Assembly: GCF_001431415.1 (NCBI RefSeq)
Contig: NZ_LDJI01000011.1
Location: 62,001-126,000 of the forward strand
DNA from: Stenotrophomonas humi
Lineage (GTDB): Bacteria > Pseudomonadota > Gammaproteobacteria > Xanthomonadales > Xanthomonadaceae
DNA length: 64,000 bases
Direction: 5' to 3'
In this document: in pieces, positions 33,799 to 42,739 of the stretch
How positions within the stretch are numbered: the first letter of the stretch is position 1
How the letters are laid out: every line of letters begins with the position of its first letter
Position numbers and translations under genes: made by a program
The notes under the pieces: model-generated
The model's input: only the letters and a program-made list of their open reading frames with translations
The model's database searches: none
Told to the model about the DNA's origin: nothing

Positions 33799-35733
33799 AT
33801 GAATTTCTTTGAACACCAGGCGCAGGCGCGGCGGAATTCGACGCGCTTGTTGCTGTTGTTTGCGATGGCGGTTGTGGCGATCGTCGCTGCGATTGATGCG
33901 ATGTTGTGGGCCACCGGCGCCAGTCCGCAGGCGATGGTGGGGTGGAGCGTGCTTACGCTGGCGGTGATTGGATTCTCCTCGCTGTACCGCATCTCCAGTC
34001 TGCGCGGCGGTGGCGAAGTGGTGGCGGTGCAGATGGGGGGTACCGAAGTGCCGGCCAGCAGTACCGACCCCGCGCTGCGGCGGCTGCGCAATGTGGTGGA
34101 GGAAATCGCCATCGCCTCCGGCGTGCCGATGCCACGCCTGTATGTGCTGGAGCAGGAGCGGGGTATCAATGCATTTGCGGCGGGGTACTCGCCGGCCGAT
34201 GCCGCCATCGCGGTGACGCGCGGCACACTGGAGCGGCTCAACCGCGACGAGCTGCAGGGCGTGATCGCCCATGAGTTCAGCCACATCCTCAACGGCGACA
34301 TGCGTTTGAACATCCGCCTGATGGGAGTGTTGTTCGGCATCTTGATGATCAGCGTGATCGGCCGGCGCGTGCTGCTGCATATGGGCGCCGGGTCGCGCGG
34401 GCGCGGTGGGCGCACATTGGGGCCGCTGGTAGCGTTGCTGCTGGTCGGCGTGGTCGCGATCGCCATCGGCAGCATTGGCGTGTTCTTCGGTCGCCTGATC
34501 AAGGCGGCGGTGTCGCGCCAGCGCGAGATACTGGCCGATGCGTCGGCGGTGCAGTTCACCCGGCAGACGCAGGGCTTGGCCGGCGCGCTGAAGAAGATCG
34601 GTGGTCTGCCGGATGGCTCTCACCTGGGCAATCGCGCCGATGCCGAGGAAGTCAGTCACATGCTGTTCGGCGAAGGCCTGGGCTTCTCGCGATGGTTCGC
34701 CACGCATCCACCGTTGCTTGAACGCATCCAGCGGCTGCAACCCTCATTCCGTGCGGCTCAGCTACAGACGCTGCGCGGCAATTGGCTGGCCGCACCCCCC
34801 GATGGTCTGGCCGAAGATCGCGCGCTGGGGCTGACCGCGCACTACGCACCCAGCGTGGATGCGTTGCTGCCACCCGCGTTGCCGGCAGGGACGACGTTCC
34901 GGGTGCGGGTGGATCCCGCGCTCGTCGCCGCGCAGGTGGCCACGCCGGCCGACGATGATTTCCACCAGGCGGTGCGCCTTGCCGGCAACCTGCCGGCCGC
35001 GCTGCGCGAGCTCGCACGTGATCGTGAGGCCGCGCCTGCGTTGTTGCTGGCGCTGTTGCTCGATGCTGATGCACAGGTGGCGGCGCGCCAGCGCGGGGCC
35101 GTCCAGGCGCAGCTGGGGGCGTTGCAGGCGCAACGCATGCAGGCGCTGGCAGCTGGCCCATTGTGCGAGCTGCACGCGGCGCTGCGGCTGCCGGTAGCGG
35201 TATTGGCGTTCCCGACATTGCGCAGCTTGCCGCGTCCGCAGCTGCATGCTTTCGTGCAGTGCATCGATGCACTCACGCATGCCGATGGCCGCATTTCGTT
35301 GTTCGAGTACTGTCTGTCGCGTTTGTTGCAGGTGCAGGTGCAGGCGGCCTTGGAGCCGTCGAAGCATCTGCACTTCGGTCGCCGCAAGGTGGTTGGCGTG
35401 CGACAGGAGTTCGCCACGCTGCTGGCGGTGGTGGCGCGGGCGGGTAACCCGGGTGACGAAGCCGGTGCACGTCGTGCCTACCTGGCCGGACTGCAGCGCA
35501 TCCTGCCGCAGGATCACCTGCCATACGCGCCGCCACCCGATGGGGTGCTGGCACTGGATGCGGTATGGGAACCGCTGGATGCACTGGACCCGCTGGCCAA
35601 GCAGTTGTTGGTCGAATCGGTGACGGCCACCGTCAGCCACAACCAGCGCGTGAACGTTGCCGAGGCCGAACTGCTGCGCACCATCTGCGCGGCCCTGCAT
35701 TGCCCGTTGCCGGCGTTGCTGCAGGTGGCGTGA
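33799..35733 (+). CDS. M48 family membrane metalloprotease with long C-terminal extension
   Basis: 644 aa, about twice HtpX length. Two N-terminal TM helices (residues about 16-36 and 48-62), zinc motif HEFSH at H158-H162 in GVIAHEFSHILNGD, two further TM helices (about 173-193 and 210-232), and the third ligand region REILADASAVQFTRQ. After about residue 330 comes an extra 300-residue largely helical domain with LADCHAALRLP-like Ala/Leu/Arg repeats and no recognised motif. Located 75 bp after lemA; the pair likely acts in envelope protein quality control. Confidence 0.9.
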   Translation: MNFFEHQAQARRNSTRLLLLFAMAVVAIVAAIDAMLWATGASPQAMVGWSVLTLAVIGFSSLYRISSLRGGGEVVAVQMGGTEVPASSTDPALRRLRNVVEEIAIASGVPMPRLYVLEQERGINAFAAGYSPADAAIAVTRGTLERLNRDELQGVIAHEFSHILNGDMRLNIRLMGVLFGILMISVIGRRVLLHMGAGSRGRGGRTLGPLVALLLVGVVAIAIGSIGVFFGRLIKAAVSRQREILADASAVQFTRQTQGLAGALKKIGGLPDGSHLGNRADAEEVSHMLFGEGLGFSRWFATHPPLLERIQRLQPSFRAAQLQTLRGNWLAAPPDGLAEDRALGLTAHYAPSVDALLPPALPAGTTFRVRVDPALVAAQVATPADDDFHQAVRLAGNLPAALRELARDREAAPALLLALLLDADAQVAARQRGAVQAQLGALQAQRMQALAAGPLCELHAALRLPVAVLAFPTLRSLPRPQLHAFVQCIDALTHADGRISLFEYCLSRLLQVQVQAALEPSKHLHFGRRKVVGVRQEFATLLAVVARAGNPGDEAGARRAYLAGLQRILPQDHLPYAPPPDGVLALDAVWEPLDALDPLAKQLLVESVTATVSHNQRVNVAEAELLRTICAALHCPLPALLQVA

Positions 35734-35786
35734 GCGTGCCAGGGGCGCGGTGCCGAGCCACGCGCTGAGCGGCGCATGGTTGCGCT

Positions 35787-37388
35787 CTACGCTCCGGAAG
35801 GGTTGTTGTCGAGAATCAGGCTGGCGGCGCGCTCGGCGATCATGATCGTCGGCGCGTTGGTGTTGCCACTGACCAGGGTCGGCATCACCGAAGCGTCGAT
35901 CACGCGCAGGCCATCGATACCACGTACCCGCAGCTGCGGGTCGACCACGGCATAGTCATCACTGCCCATGCGGCAGGTGCCGATCGGGTGGTAGATGGTT
36001 TCAGCCTTGGCGCGGATGAAGGCTTCCAGACCCGCGTCGTCCAGGTCATCGCGTTCGGGGAGCAGCGGTGCCTTGCGCCACGGAGCGAATGCCGGCTGCT
36101 GCAGGATGTCGCGGCTCAGGCGCGCGGCCTCGATCATCATCTTCAGATCGAAACCTTCGGCATCACCGAGGTAGTTGGCATGGATGCGTGCCGGTGCTCG
36201 TGGGTCGTTGCTGGCCAGCGCGATGTGGCCGCGGCTGTGGGGATGCAGATAACAGGCGTGCAGGGTGTAACCGTCGCCGGGCAGGCGATGGCGGCCGTGG
36301 TTGTCGAGCATCGCCGGGACGAAATGGAACTGGATGTCGGCGCGTTCGTCCGGGGCGAAGCGCGAGCGGATGAAGCCGCCGGCCTCGGCCACGTTGCTGG
36401 TGCCGGCGCCGCGATGACCGCGCAGGAAGTAGTCGAAGCCGATCTTCAGCTCGCTGGCGCGGTCGTAGCTGACGCCGGGCACGGTGCGGTACAGCGTGCA
36501 GATGTCGAGGTGGTCCTGCAGGTTGGCGCCGACGCCGGGTTGGTCGAGCTGCACGTCGATGCCATGGCTGCGCAGGTGGTCGGCCGGGCCGATGCCGGAC
36601 AGCATCAACAGCTGCGGCGAGTTGATCGCTCCGGCGCTGAGCAGCACTTCGCGCGTGGCATGCAGTTGCTGGCGTTGGCCACCCGCTCGCAGCACTACGC
36701 CGCTGGCGCGGCCGTTGTCGATCTGTACCCGTTCAACCTGCGCACCGGTGAGCACCTGCAGGTTGCGGCGCTGGCGCACAGGCGCCAGGTAGGCGGCGGC
36801 CGACGAGCAGCGCGCGCCGTCCTTCTGGGTGACCTGGTACAGGCCGACCCCTTCATGCTGCCGACCGTTGAAGTCGGTATTGAGCGCGTATCCAGCCTGT
36901 TGACCGGCTTCGATGAAGACACGGCTGAGCGCATTGATATGACGCAGGTCCGAGACCTGCAGTGGGCCGTCGGCACCGTGCAGCGCGTCGGCACCACGCG
37001 CATTGCCTTCGCTGTGGCGGAACCATGGCAGCACGCTGTTCCAATCCCAGCCGCTGGCGCCGGCCTGTGCCCAGCGATCGTAGTCGTCGGGCACACCGCG
37101 CACGTAGCACATGGCATTGATCGAACTGGAGCCGCCCAGCACCTTGCCGCGCGGCCACCACAGGCGGCGGTTGTTCAAGGCCGGCTCCGGCTCGGTGTCG
37201 TAGCTCCAGTTGACCCGGCGGTTGTTGACCAGCCGGGCGATGCCGGCAGGCATATGGATGAAGGGGTGCCAGTCGCGCGGGCCGGCTTCGATCAGCAGTA
37301 CCCGCAGCTGCGGGTCGGCGCTGAGCCGGTTTGCCAGCACACAGCCGGCCGAGCCGGCGCCCACGATGATGTAGTCGAATTCCTTCAC
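35787..37388 (-). CDS. GMC-family FAD oxidoreductase (choline/alcohol dehydrogenase-like)
   Basis: 533 aa from GTG at 37388 behind GGGAG; an upstream frame lacks conservation. FAD dinucleotide motif GAGSAGCVLANRL at the N-terminus, then GKVLGGSSSINAM (GMC signature 1), LSAGAINSPQLLMLSGIGP (signature 2), and the active-site HPIGTCRMGSDDYAVVDPQL near the C-terminus. These fit BetA-like choline dehydrogenases and broader alcohol dehydrogenases. No betB or betI is adjacent, so the substrate is uncertain. Divergent from the MFS gene with 164 bp between. Confidence 0.9.
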   Translation of the reverse strand: MKEFDYIIVGAGSAGCVLANRLSADPQLRVLLIEAGPRDWHPFIHMPAGIARLVNNRRVNWSYDTEPEPALNNRRLWWPRGKVLGGSSSINAMCYVRGVPDDYDRWAQAGASGWDWNSVLPWFRHSEGNARGADALHGADGPLQVSDLRHINALSRVFIEAGQQAGYALNTDFNGRQHEGVGLYQVTQKDGARCSSAAAYLAPVRQRRNLQVLTGAQVERVQIDNGRASGVVLRAGGQRQQLHATREVLLSAGAINSPQLLMLSGIGPADHLRSHGIDVQLDQPGVGANLQDHLDICTLYRTVPGVSYDRASELKIGFDYFLRGHRGAGTSNVAEAGGFIRSRFAPDERADIQFHFVPAMLDNHGRHRLPGDGYTLHACYLHPHSRGHIALASNDPRAPARIHANYLGDAEGFDLKMMIEAARLSRDILQQPAFAPWRKAPLLPERDDLDDAGLEAFIRAKAETIYHPIGTCRMGSDDYAVVDPQLRVRGIDGLRVIDASVMPTLVSGNTNAPTIMIAERAASLILDNNPSGA

Positions 37389-37552
37389 GACGTCTCCCTT
37401 CCGATGTATCGCAGGATAGAAGGGCCTGTTGTTGTCTGGCATCCCCGCCGCACTGGCGATGTTGCGGTGCATTAGATAACTTACGCGCTTCGCAGCCCCC
37501 CGGAGTTCCCGATGTCGCCGTCCTGTCGCTACCCGCACGCCCGGGGTGCTGC

Positions 37553-38881
37553 ATGAGCGTGTCTGGCCGCCCCGGTCCGGTGCTGCGGCTGATCCAGGCG
37601 CTACGTGAGTCGCCGGCGCTGTTGTGGTCGTTCCTGTACTTCTTCTGCCTGCTCAGCGGCTACTACGTGCTGCGCCCGGTGCGCGAGGCCATGGCCGCTT
37701 CGGCGGACCTGCAGACGATCTTCCCGACCGCGCTGATCGCCTGGTTCGACAGCCACGGTTTGCCGTTGAAGGACTTCACCCTGCAGTTCCTGTTCACCTG
37801 CGTGTTCCTGATCATGCTGGTGATGCAGCCGCTGTACGGCTGGGTGGTCAGCCGCTTTCCGCGCCGGGTGTTCCTGCCGGTGGTGTACGGCTTCTTCATC
37901 GTCACGCTGCTGGGCTTCTACGCGATGTTCGACAGCGGGGTGCCGGGGCGGGGCATGGCGTTCTTCTTCTGGATCAGCGTTTACAACCTGTTCGCGGTGG
38001 CGGTGTTCTGGAGCTTCATGGCCGACGTGTTCTCCAATGCACAGGCCCGCGCGTATTACGGTTACATCGGTGCCGCCGGCACGGTCGGGGCGTTCCTCGG
38101 CCCGATCATCACCAGCTCGCTGGTGCAGCGGGTGGGCATCGCCAACCTGATGCTGGTCTCGGTCGGGTTCCTGATCAGCTGCGTGTTCTGCGTCTGGCAG
38201 CTGCGCAAGTGGGCGGTGCTGCGCGAGCGCGAGCAGCAACTGGTGGATGGCGAACAGCCGATGGGCGGCAGCGTGCTCGATGGCCTGAAGCTGATCGTGC
38301 GTGAGCCGCTGCTGCGCTGGCTGGCGCTGATGGTGCTGTTCGGCGTGGGCATCGGCACGACGCTGTACAACGAGCAGGCCTCCATCGTGCGACGGATGAT
38401 CACCGATCCGGCCGCCAGCACCGCGTTCTATTCGCGTATCGACCTGGCGGTGAATGCGTTGACCCTGGTGATCCAGCTGGGCGTGACCCGCTGGCTGTTG
38501 TCGCGATTCGGCATCGCCCCGGCACTGCTGATTCCGGGCTTTGCCATCATCATCGGTTTCTCGGCGCTGGCCGCTTCACCGCTGCCGCTGATGGTGGCGA
38601 TGGTGCAGGTGCTGACCCGCGCCAGTGAGTTCTCGCTGGGCAAGCCGGCGCGCGAGACCATCTACACGCGCGTGGACCGGCAATGGCGTTACAAGGCCGG
38701 TGCGGCCATCGACACGGTGGTCTATCGCGGTGCCGACCTGACCTTCGCCTGGGTCCACAAGGGCCTGTCGTTGTTTGGTTCGCACGTGGTGTTCGCGGGT
38801 GGCACGCTGGTGGCGATATGCATGACGCTGTCGGCACTGGGCGTGCTGCGTGAGGAAAAGAAACTGCCCCGCGACCGCTGA
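37553..38881 (+). CDS. MFS-type transporter related to ATP/ADP (NTP) carriers
   Basis: 442 aa with about 12 TM helices. The start LLWSFLYFFCLLSGYYVLRP, PVREAMAASADLQTIFPTAL and ARAYYGYIGAAGTVGAFLGP resemble the NTP/NDP exchange (Tlc) branch as found in free-living bacteria, which are usually annotated as MFS transporters of unknown substrate. The loop ERTRVDRQWRYKAG-like stretch (YTRVDRQWRYKAGAAIDTVV) is typical of that group. Substrate not inferable. Confidence 0.85.
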   Translation: MSVSGRPGPVLRLIQALRESPALLWSFLYFFCLLSGYYVLRPVREAMAASADLQTIFPTALIAWFDSHGLPLKDFTLQFLFTCVFLIMLVMQPLYGWVVSRFPRRVFLPVVYGFFIVTLLGFYAMFDSGVPGRGMAFFFWISVYNLFAVAVFWSFMADVFSNAQARAYYGYIGAAGTVGAFLGPIITSSLVQRVGIANLMLVSVGFLISCVFCVWQLRKWAVLREREQQLVDGEQPMGGSVLDGLKLIVREPLLRWLALMVLFGVGIGTTLYNEQASIVRRMITDPAASTAFYSRIDLAVNALTLVIQLGVTRWLLSRFGIAPALLIPGFAIIIGFSALAASPLPLMVAMVQVLTRASEFSLGKPARETIYTRVDRQWRYKAGAAIDTVVYRGADLTFAWVHKGLSLFGSHVVFAGGTLVAICMTLSALGVLREEKKLPRDR

Positions 38882-38931
38882 GTGCAGCGGCGCGTTACCT
38901 TGTCCTCGATGACCTGAAGGAAACAACGCCC

Positions 38932-39279
38932 ATGTCCCTGCTCGCGCTGCTGCTGACCGTACTGGTCGCAATCCTGCACGTGTACTTCCTGGTGCTGGAG
39001 ATGTTCCTGTGGACGCGCCCGCTGGGGCTGAAGACGTTCCGCAACACGCCGCAGAAAGCTGAGGCGACCCGCGTGCTGGCCGCCAACCAGGGCTTGTACA
39101 ACGGCTTCCTCGCCGCCGGCATCATCGCCGGACTGGCGCTTGGGCAACCGGTGCTGGTGACGTTTTCGCTGGTCTGTGTGGTGGCGGCCGGTACCTACGG
39201 CGCGTGGAGCGTGAGCCTGCGCATTTTCTATGTTCAGGCTGTGCCGGCGATCCTTGCGCTGGTGTTGCGGGCGCTCTGA
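38932..39279 (+). CDS. DUF1304 small membrane protein
   Basis: 115 aa, four predicted TM helices. VAILHVYFLVLEMFLWTRP, RVLAANQGLYNGFLAAG and GTYGAWSVSLRIFYVQAVPA match DUF1304. Function unknown. A good AAGGAAAC precedes the ATG. It lies 50 bp after the MFS gene and is probably co-transcribed. Confidence 0.92.
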   Translation: MSLLALLLTVLVAILHVYFLVLEMFLWTRPLGLKTFRNTPQKAEATRVLAANQGLYNGFLAAGIIAGLALGQPVLVTFSLVCVVAAGTYGAWSVSLRIFYVQAVPAILALVLRAL

Positions 39280-39308
39280 AGTCAGCGCGCGCCGACAAGC
39301 ACCGCAGT

Positions 39309-39713
39309 TCAGCGGCTGATGGCGCGCATGAAGCCCAGCCACATCGGCACGGCATGCAGCGCCGCGCCCAGCACGAACAGGCCCGTCAGTAGATGCACGC
39401 GCCAGTCATTGATGCGCAGGAACACGAACTGTTCAATCATGCGGCCCACCCAGAACAACGCCATGAAGCACAGCAGCACCAGCCCCAGGCGCGTGTCGAC
39501 CAGGTCCGAGGTAAAGGTCAGTGCGATCACCCCCATTCCCAGAAACACGTAGATCACGCGCAGATTGAGGATCTGCATGATCGCGCGGTTGGCTGCGCCG
39601 AGTTGGTCAAGCTCGCGCTTCCATCCAAACAAGCGCCAGAACGCCAGATGGAACATGGCAAAACCCAGGCTGTGAACGCCTGCCAGGCGCACCAGCAGTT
39701 CAGCGGTAGTCAT
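39309..39713 (-). CDS. Four-TM membrane protein of unknown function
   Basis: 134 aa with four hydrophobic helices separated by short loops. MFHLAFWRLFGWKRELDQLG, NRAIMQILNLRVIYVFLGMG and GRMIEQFVFLRINDW are notable; His17/His23-type residues in the first helix may bind a ligand, but this is speculation. It lies 6 bp after the DUF4442 gene on the same strand. Confidence 0.8.
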   Translation of the reverse strand: MTTAELLVRLAGVHSLGFAMFHLAFWRLFGWKRELDQLGAANRAIMQILNLRVIYVFLGMGVIALTFTSDLVDTRLGLVLLCFMALFWVGRMIEQFVFLRINDWRVHLLTGLFVLGAALHAVPMWLGFMRAISR

Positions 39714-39719
39714 GGTTCA

Positions 39720-40199
39720 TCAGCCTGTACGTGAGGGGCGCGGTGATACCCACATCGCGATGGTCGCATGGAACACCTCGTTCCCCGCCGCGTCGGTCAC
39801 GCTGACCTCAACCGGCAGGTCATAGCCGGCCGTCGCGCTGACGATCGGCAGCGCCGGTGTCGCCACCGCTTTCAACACGCCCAGTGCCTTGGCCTGGTAT
39901 TTCACTTCCATGCCCTTGGGAATCCAGCGCATGTCGACGGGCAGGGTGGCATCGACCATCACCCCGGCGACCAGTTCGGCCAGGTTGCACATGGCAATCG
40001 CATGCACCGTGCCGATGTGGTTGCTGATGCGCCGACGCTGGCGGATCACGCCTTCGCAGCGGCCCGGCTCCAGCCGCGTGATCGTTGGCGAGATGCTGGC
40101 GAAGTAGGGTGCCTTGAAGCACACCGCACGCGAGAACAACCAGTTCCCGGCCGGCCAGCGGATGAAACGTCGGTACAGCGAAAGCAGCGGAGCAGCCAT
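39720..40199 (-). CDS. DUF4442 hotdog-fold thioesterase-like protein
   Basis: 159 aa from the ATG at 40199 with GGGAA 8 nt upstream. APYFASISPTITRLEPGRCE, RRRISNHIGTVHAIAMCNLA and VDMRWIPKGMEVKYQAKALG are typical of the DUF4442/PaaI-like hotdog group, which act on acyl-CoA thioesters. It follows fadE on the same strand, fitting a role in fatty-acyl-CoA turnover; activity is inferred only. Confidence 0.88.
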   Translation of the reverse strand: MAAPLLSLYRRFIRWPAGNWLFSRAVCFKAPYFASISPTITRLEPGRCEGVIRQRRRISNHIGTVHAIAMCNLAELVAGVMVDATLPVDMRWIPKGMEVKYQAKALGVLKAVATPALPIVSATAGYDLPVEVSVTDAAGNEVFHATIAMWVSPRPSRTG

Positions 40200-40218
40200 G
40201 AGCAGGATTCCCGATATG

Positions 40219-40245
40219 AAAACGGCGGGCACAAGGCCCGCCGTT
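40219..40245 (-). terminator. Terminator after fadE
   Basis: On the minus strand AACGGCGGGC and GCCCGCCGTT form a perfect 10-bp stem around a 5-nt loop, extended by TT (four T in total). It separates fadE from the DUF4442 gene. Confidence 0.75.
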
Positions 40246-40264
40246 GGTGTCGCGTTGAAGGGGT

Positions 40265-42739
40265 TTACGCCGCCTGCTGCGGGCGCTGCTTGCCCGGCAG
40301 GTCGTAGTAGCCGGCCGAACGCAGCTCGTGCGGATCGAAGTCGTCCACGGTGATCGTGTCCATGGTGAGCTCGCGCAGCTCTTCCAGCAGCTTGCGTTCG
40401 TCCTGCGTGATCACGCCTTCAGCCACGGCCTCGTCCAGCTGGGCGGCGAAGGTCAGCGCCTCGATGCCCTTGGTCTTGAGTGCCTTGATGAACTTGCGCT
40501 CCACCGGTTCGGCCATGATCGCCTTGGACAGGTAGCTGTTGATGCGGCCACCCGGGTTGTTCTCGCACGGGGTCATGAACACGCCCTGGGCCAGGCGGTC
40601 GCGCGCTTCGTTCGGTGCCATCAGCGTGGCAGCGACGCGGCGGCTCAAGCGGTCACCCGGTGCTTCGGCGCGACGGCCGAACGGGAAGATCAATGCCCAC
40701 ATCAGCCAGCCGATCGGACGGATCGGGAAGTTGCGCAGCGCGGCCGACAGCGACTCCTCGATCTTGTGCGCGCTGTCGTGGAAGGCCCAGGCCAGCAGCG
40801 GCTGGTCAGCCTGCGGCGCGCCTTCATCGTGGTAACGCTTGAGCATGGCGCTGGTCATGTAGATGTGGCTGAGCACATCACCCAGACGACCGGACAGCGA
40901 TTCCTTGAACTTCAGCTTGCCGCCCAGCGTCATCATCGAGATGTCGGCCATCAGCGCCAGGTTGGCCGAGTAGCGGTCCAGCTTGCGGAAGTAGCGGCGG
41001 GTGTAGGCATCGCCGGGAGCCGAGCCGACGCGCGCGCCGGTCAGGCCGAACCACAGCGAACGCACCGCGTTGGAGATGCCGAAGCGGACGTGCCCGAACA
41101 ATGCCTGGTCGAACTCACGCAGGCCGGTCTTGCGGTCTTCATCCTGCGCGGCCTTCATTTCCTTCAGCACCCACGGGTGGCAGAGGATCGCGCCCTGGCC
41201 GAAGATCAGCAGCGAGCGGGTCATGATGTTGGCGCCTTCCACCGTGATGGCGATCGGCGCAGCCTGCCAGTTGCGGCCGGCGAAGTTGCGCGGCCCCAGG
41301 ATGATGCCCTTGCCGCCGATCACATCCATCACATCGGAAATGACTTCGCGGCTCATGTTGGTGCAGTGGTACTTGGCGATGGCCGACGGCACCGACGGCA
41401 CGTCACCACGGTCCACCGCCGCAGCGGTCGCCTGCGACAGCGCGCTGATCTTGTAAGCCTTGCCGCCGATTCGGGCCAGCGCTTCTTCCACGCCTTCGAA
41501 GCGGCCGACCGACAGGCCGAACTGCTTGCGGATGCGTGCATAGGCACCGGTCACCACCGCGCCTGCCTTGGCGCCGCCGGACGCGGTCGAGGGCAGGGTG
41601 ATGGAGCGGCCCACGGCCAGGCATTCGTTGAGCATGTTCCAGCCCAGGCCACGCTTCTCGGCGCCGCCGATCAGCTGTTCCATCGGAATGAACACGTCCT
41701 TGCCGCGGATCGGGCCGTTCTGGAAGGTGGAGTTCAGCGGGAAGTGGCGGCGGCCGATTTCAACGCCGTCGGTGTCACGCGGCAGCAGCGCCAGGGTGAT
41801 GCCGATGTCCTTGGTGTCGCCCAGCAGGCCGTCCGGGTCGTACATGCGGAATGCCATGCCGATCAGCGTGGCCACCGGTGCCAGGGTGATGTACCGCTTG
41901 TCGAAGGTGAGCTTCAGGCCCAGCACTTCCTCGCCCTTCCACATGCCCTTGCAGACGATGCCGAAGTCGGGAATCGAGGTGGCATCCGAACCGGCGAACG
42001 GGCCGGTCAGGCCGAAGCAGGGCACTTCCTGGCCGATGGCCAGACGCGGCAGGTAGTAATCCTTCTGTGCCTGCGTGCCATAGTGGTTGAGCAGTTCACC
42101 CGGGCCCAGCGAGTTGGGCACGCCGACGGTGGAACTGACCACGCTGGAAACCGAAGCCAGCTTCTGGATCACCTTGTGATGCGCCAGCGCGCTGAAACCC
42201 AGGCCGCCGTATTCCTTCGGAATGATCATGCCGAAGAACTTGTTCTTCTTGATGAACTCCCACATCTCCGGCGGCAGGTCCGCGTGTACGTGGGTGATCT
42301 CGAAATCGTTGGTCATCGCGCACAGTGCTTCCACCGGGCCATCCAGGAAGGCCTGTTCCTCGGCGGTGAGCTGCGGCTTGGGGTAGTTGAGCAGGATGTT
42401 CCAGTCCGGGTCGCCGGTGAACAGCTCACCTTCGAAACCGACCGAACCGGTTTCCAGTGCAATGCGCTCGGTCTTGGACAGCGGCGGCAGCACCTTGCGG
42501 AACACCCCCATGAACGGTGCGGTGATCAGCGGCTTGCGCAGGAACGGCAGCAGCACCGGTACGCTGACCAGCGCGAGGATGGTGACAGCCACGATGATCG
42601 CGGTCTGGTTGATGCCGGCGAACCAGCAGGCGACCAGCAGCGCCGCACTGGCCAGGGTCCAGACGACGAGCCGCATGCGGTGGTAGGCAACGAAAGCACC
42701 TACCAACAGCAGGGCCAGGAAGGGAACGACAATGCTCAT
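40265..42739 (-). CDS. fadE: Acyl-CoA dehydrogenase FadE
   Basis: 824-aa FAD enzyme catalysing the first step of fatty-acid beta-oxidation, membrane-associated through two N-terminal TM helices (residues about 4-62). The ACAD domain shows KNKFFGMIIPKEYGGLGFSA, GQEVPCFGLTGPFAGSDATS and the long C-terminal region characteristic of bacterial FadE (RDRLAQGVFMTPCENNPGGR). Length matches E. coli FadE. Its ATG overlaps the stop of the upstream hydrolase gene (ATGA), so both are one transcript. Confidence 0.97.
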   Translation of the reverse strand: MSIVVPFLALLLVGAFVAYHRMRLVVWTLASAALLVACWFAGINQTAIIVAVTILALVSVPVLLPFLRKPLITAPFMGVFRKVLPPLSKTERIALETGSVGFEGELFTGDPDWNILLNYPKPQLTAEEQAFLDGPVEALCAMTNDFEITHVHADLPPEMWEFIKKNKFFGMIIPKEYGGLGFSALAHHKVIQKLASVSSVVSSTVGVPNSLGPGELLNHYGTQAQKDYYLPRLAIGQEVPCFGLTGPFAGSDATSIPDFGIVCKGMWKGEEVLGLKLTFDKRYITLAPVATLIGMAFRMYDPDGLLGDTKDIGITLALLPRDTDGVEIGRRHFPLNSTFQNGPIRGKDVFIPMEQLIGGAEKRGLGWNMLNECLAVGRSITLPSTASGGAKAGAVVTGAYARIRKQFGLSVGRFEGVEEALARIGGKAYKISALSQATAAAVDRGDVPSVPSAIAKYHCTNMSREVISDVMDVIGGKGIILGPRNFAGRNWQAAPIAITVEGANIMTRSLLIFGQGAILCHPWVLKEMKAAQDEDRKTGLREFDQALFGHVRFGISNAVRSLWFGLTGARVGSAPGDAYTRRYFRKLDRYSANLALMADISMMTLGGKLKFKESLSGRLGDVLSHIYMTSAMLKRYHDEGAPQADQPLLAWAFHDSAHKIEESLSAALRNFPIRPIGWLMWALIFPFGRRAEAPGDRLSRRVAATLMAPNEARDRLAQGVFMTPCENNPGGRINSYLSKAIMAEPVERKFIKALKTKGIEALTFAAQLDEAVAEGVITQDERKLLEELRELTMDTITVDDFDPHELRSAGYYDLPGKQRPQQAA

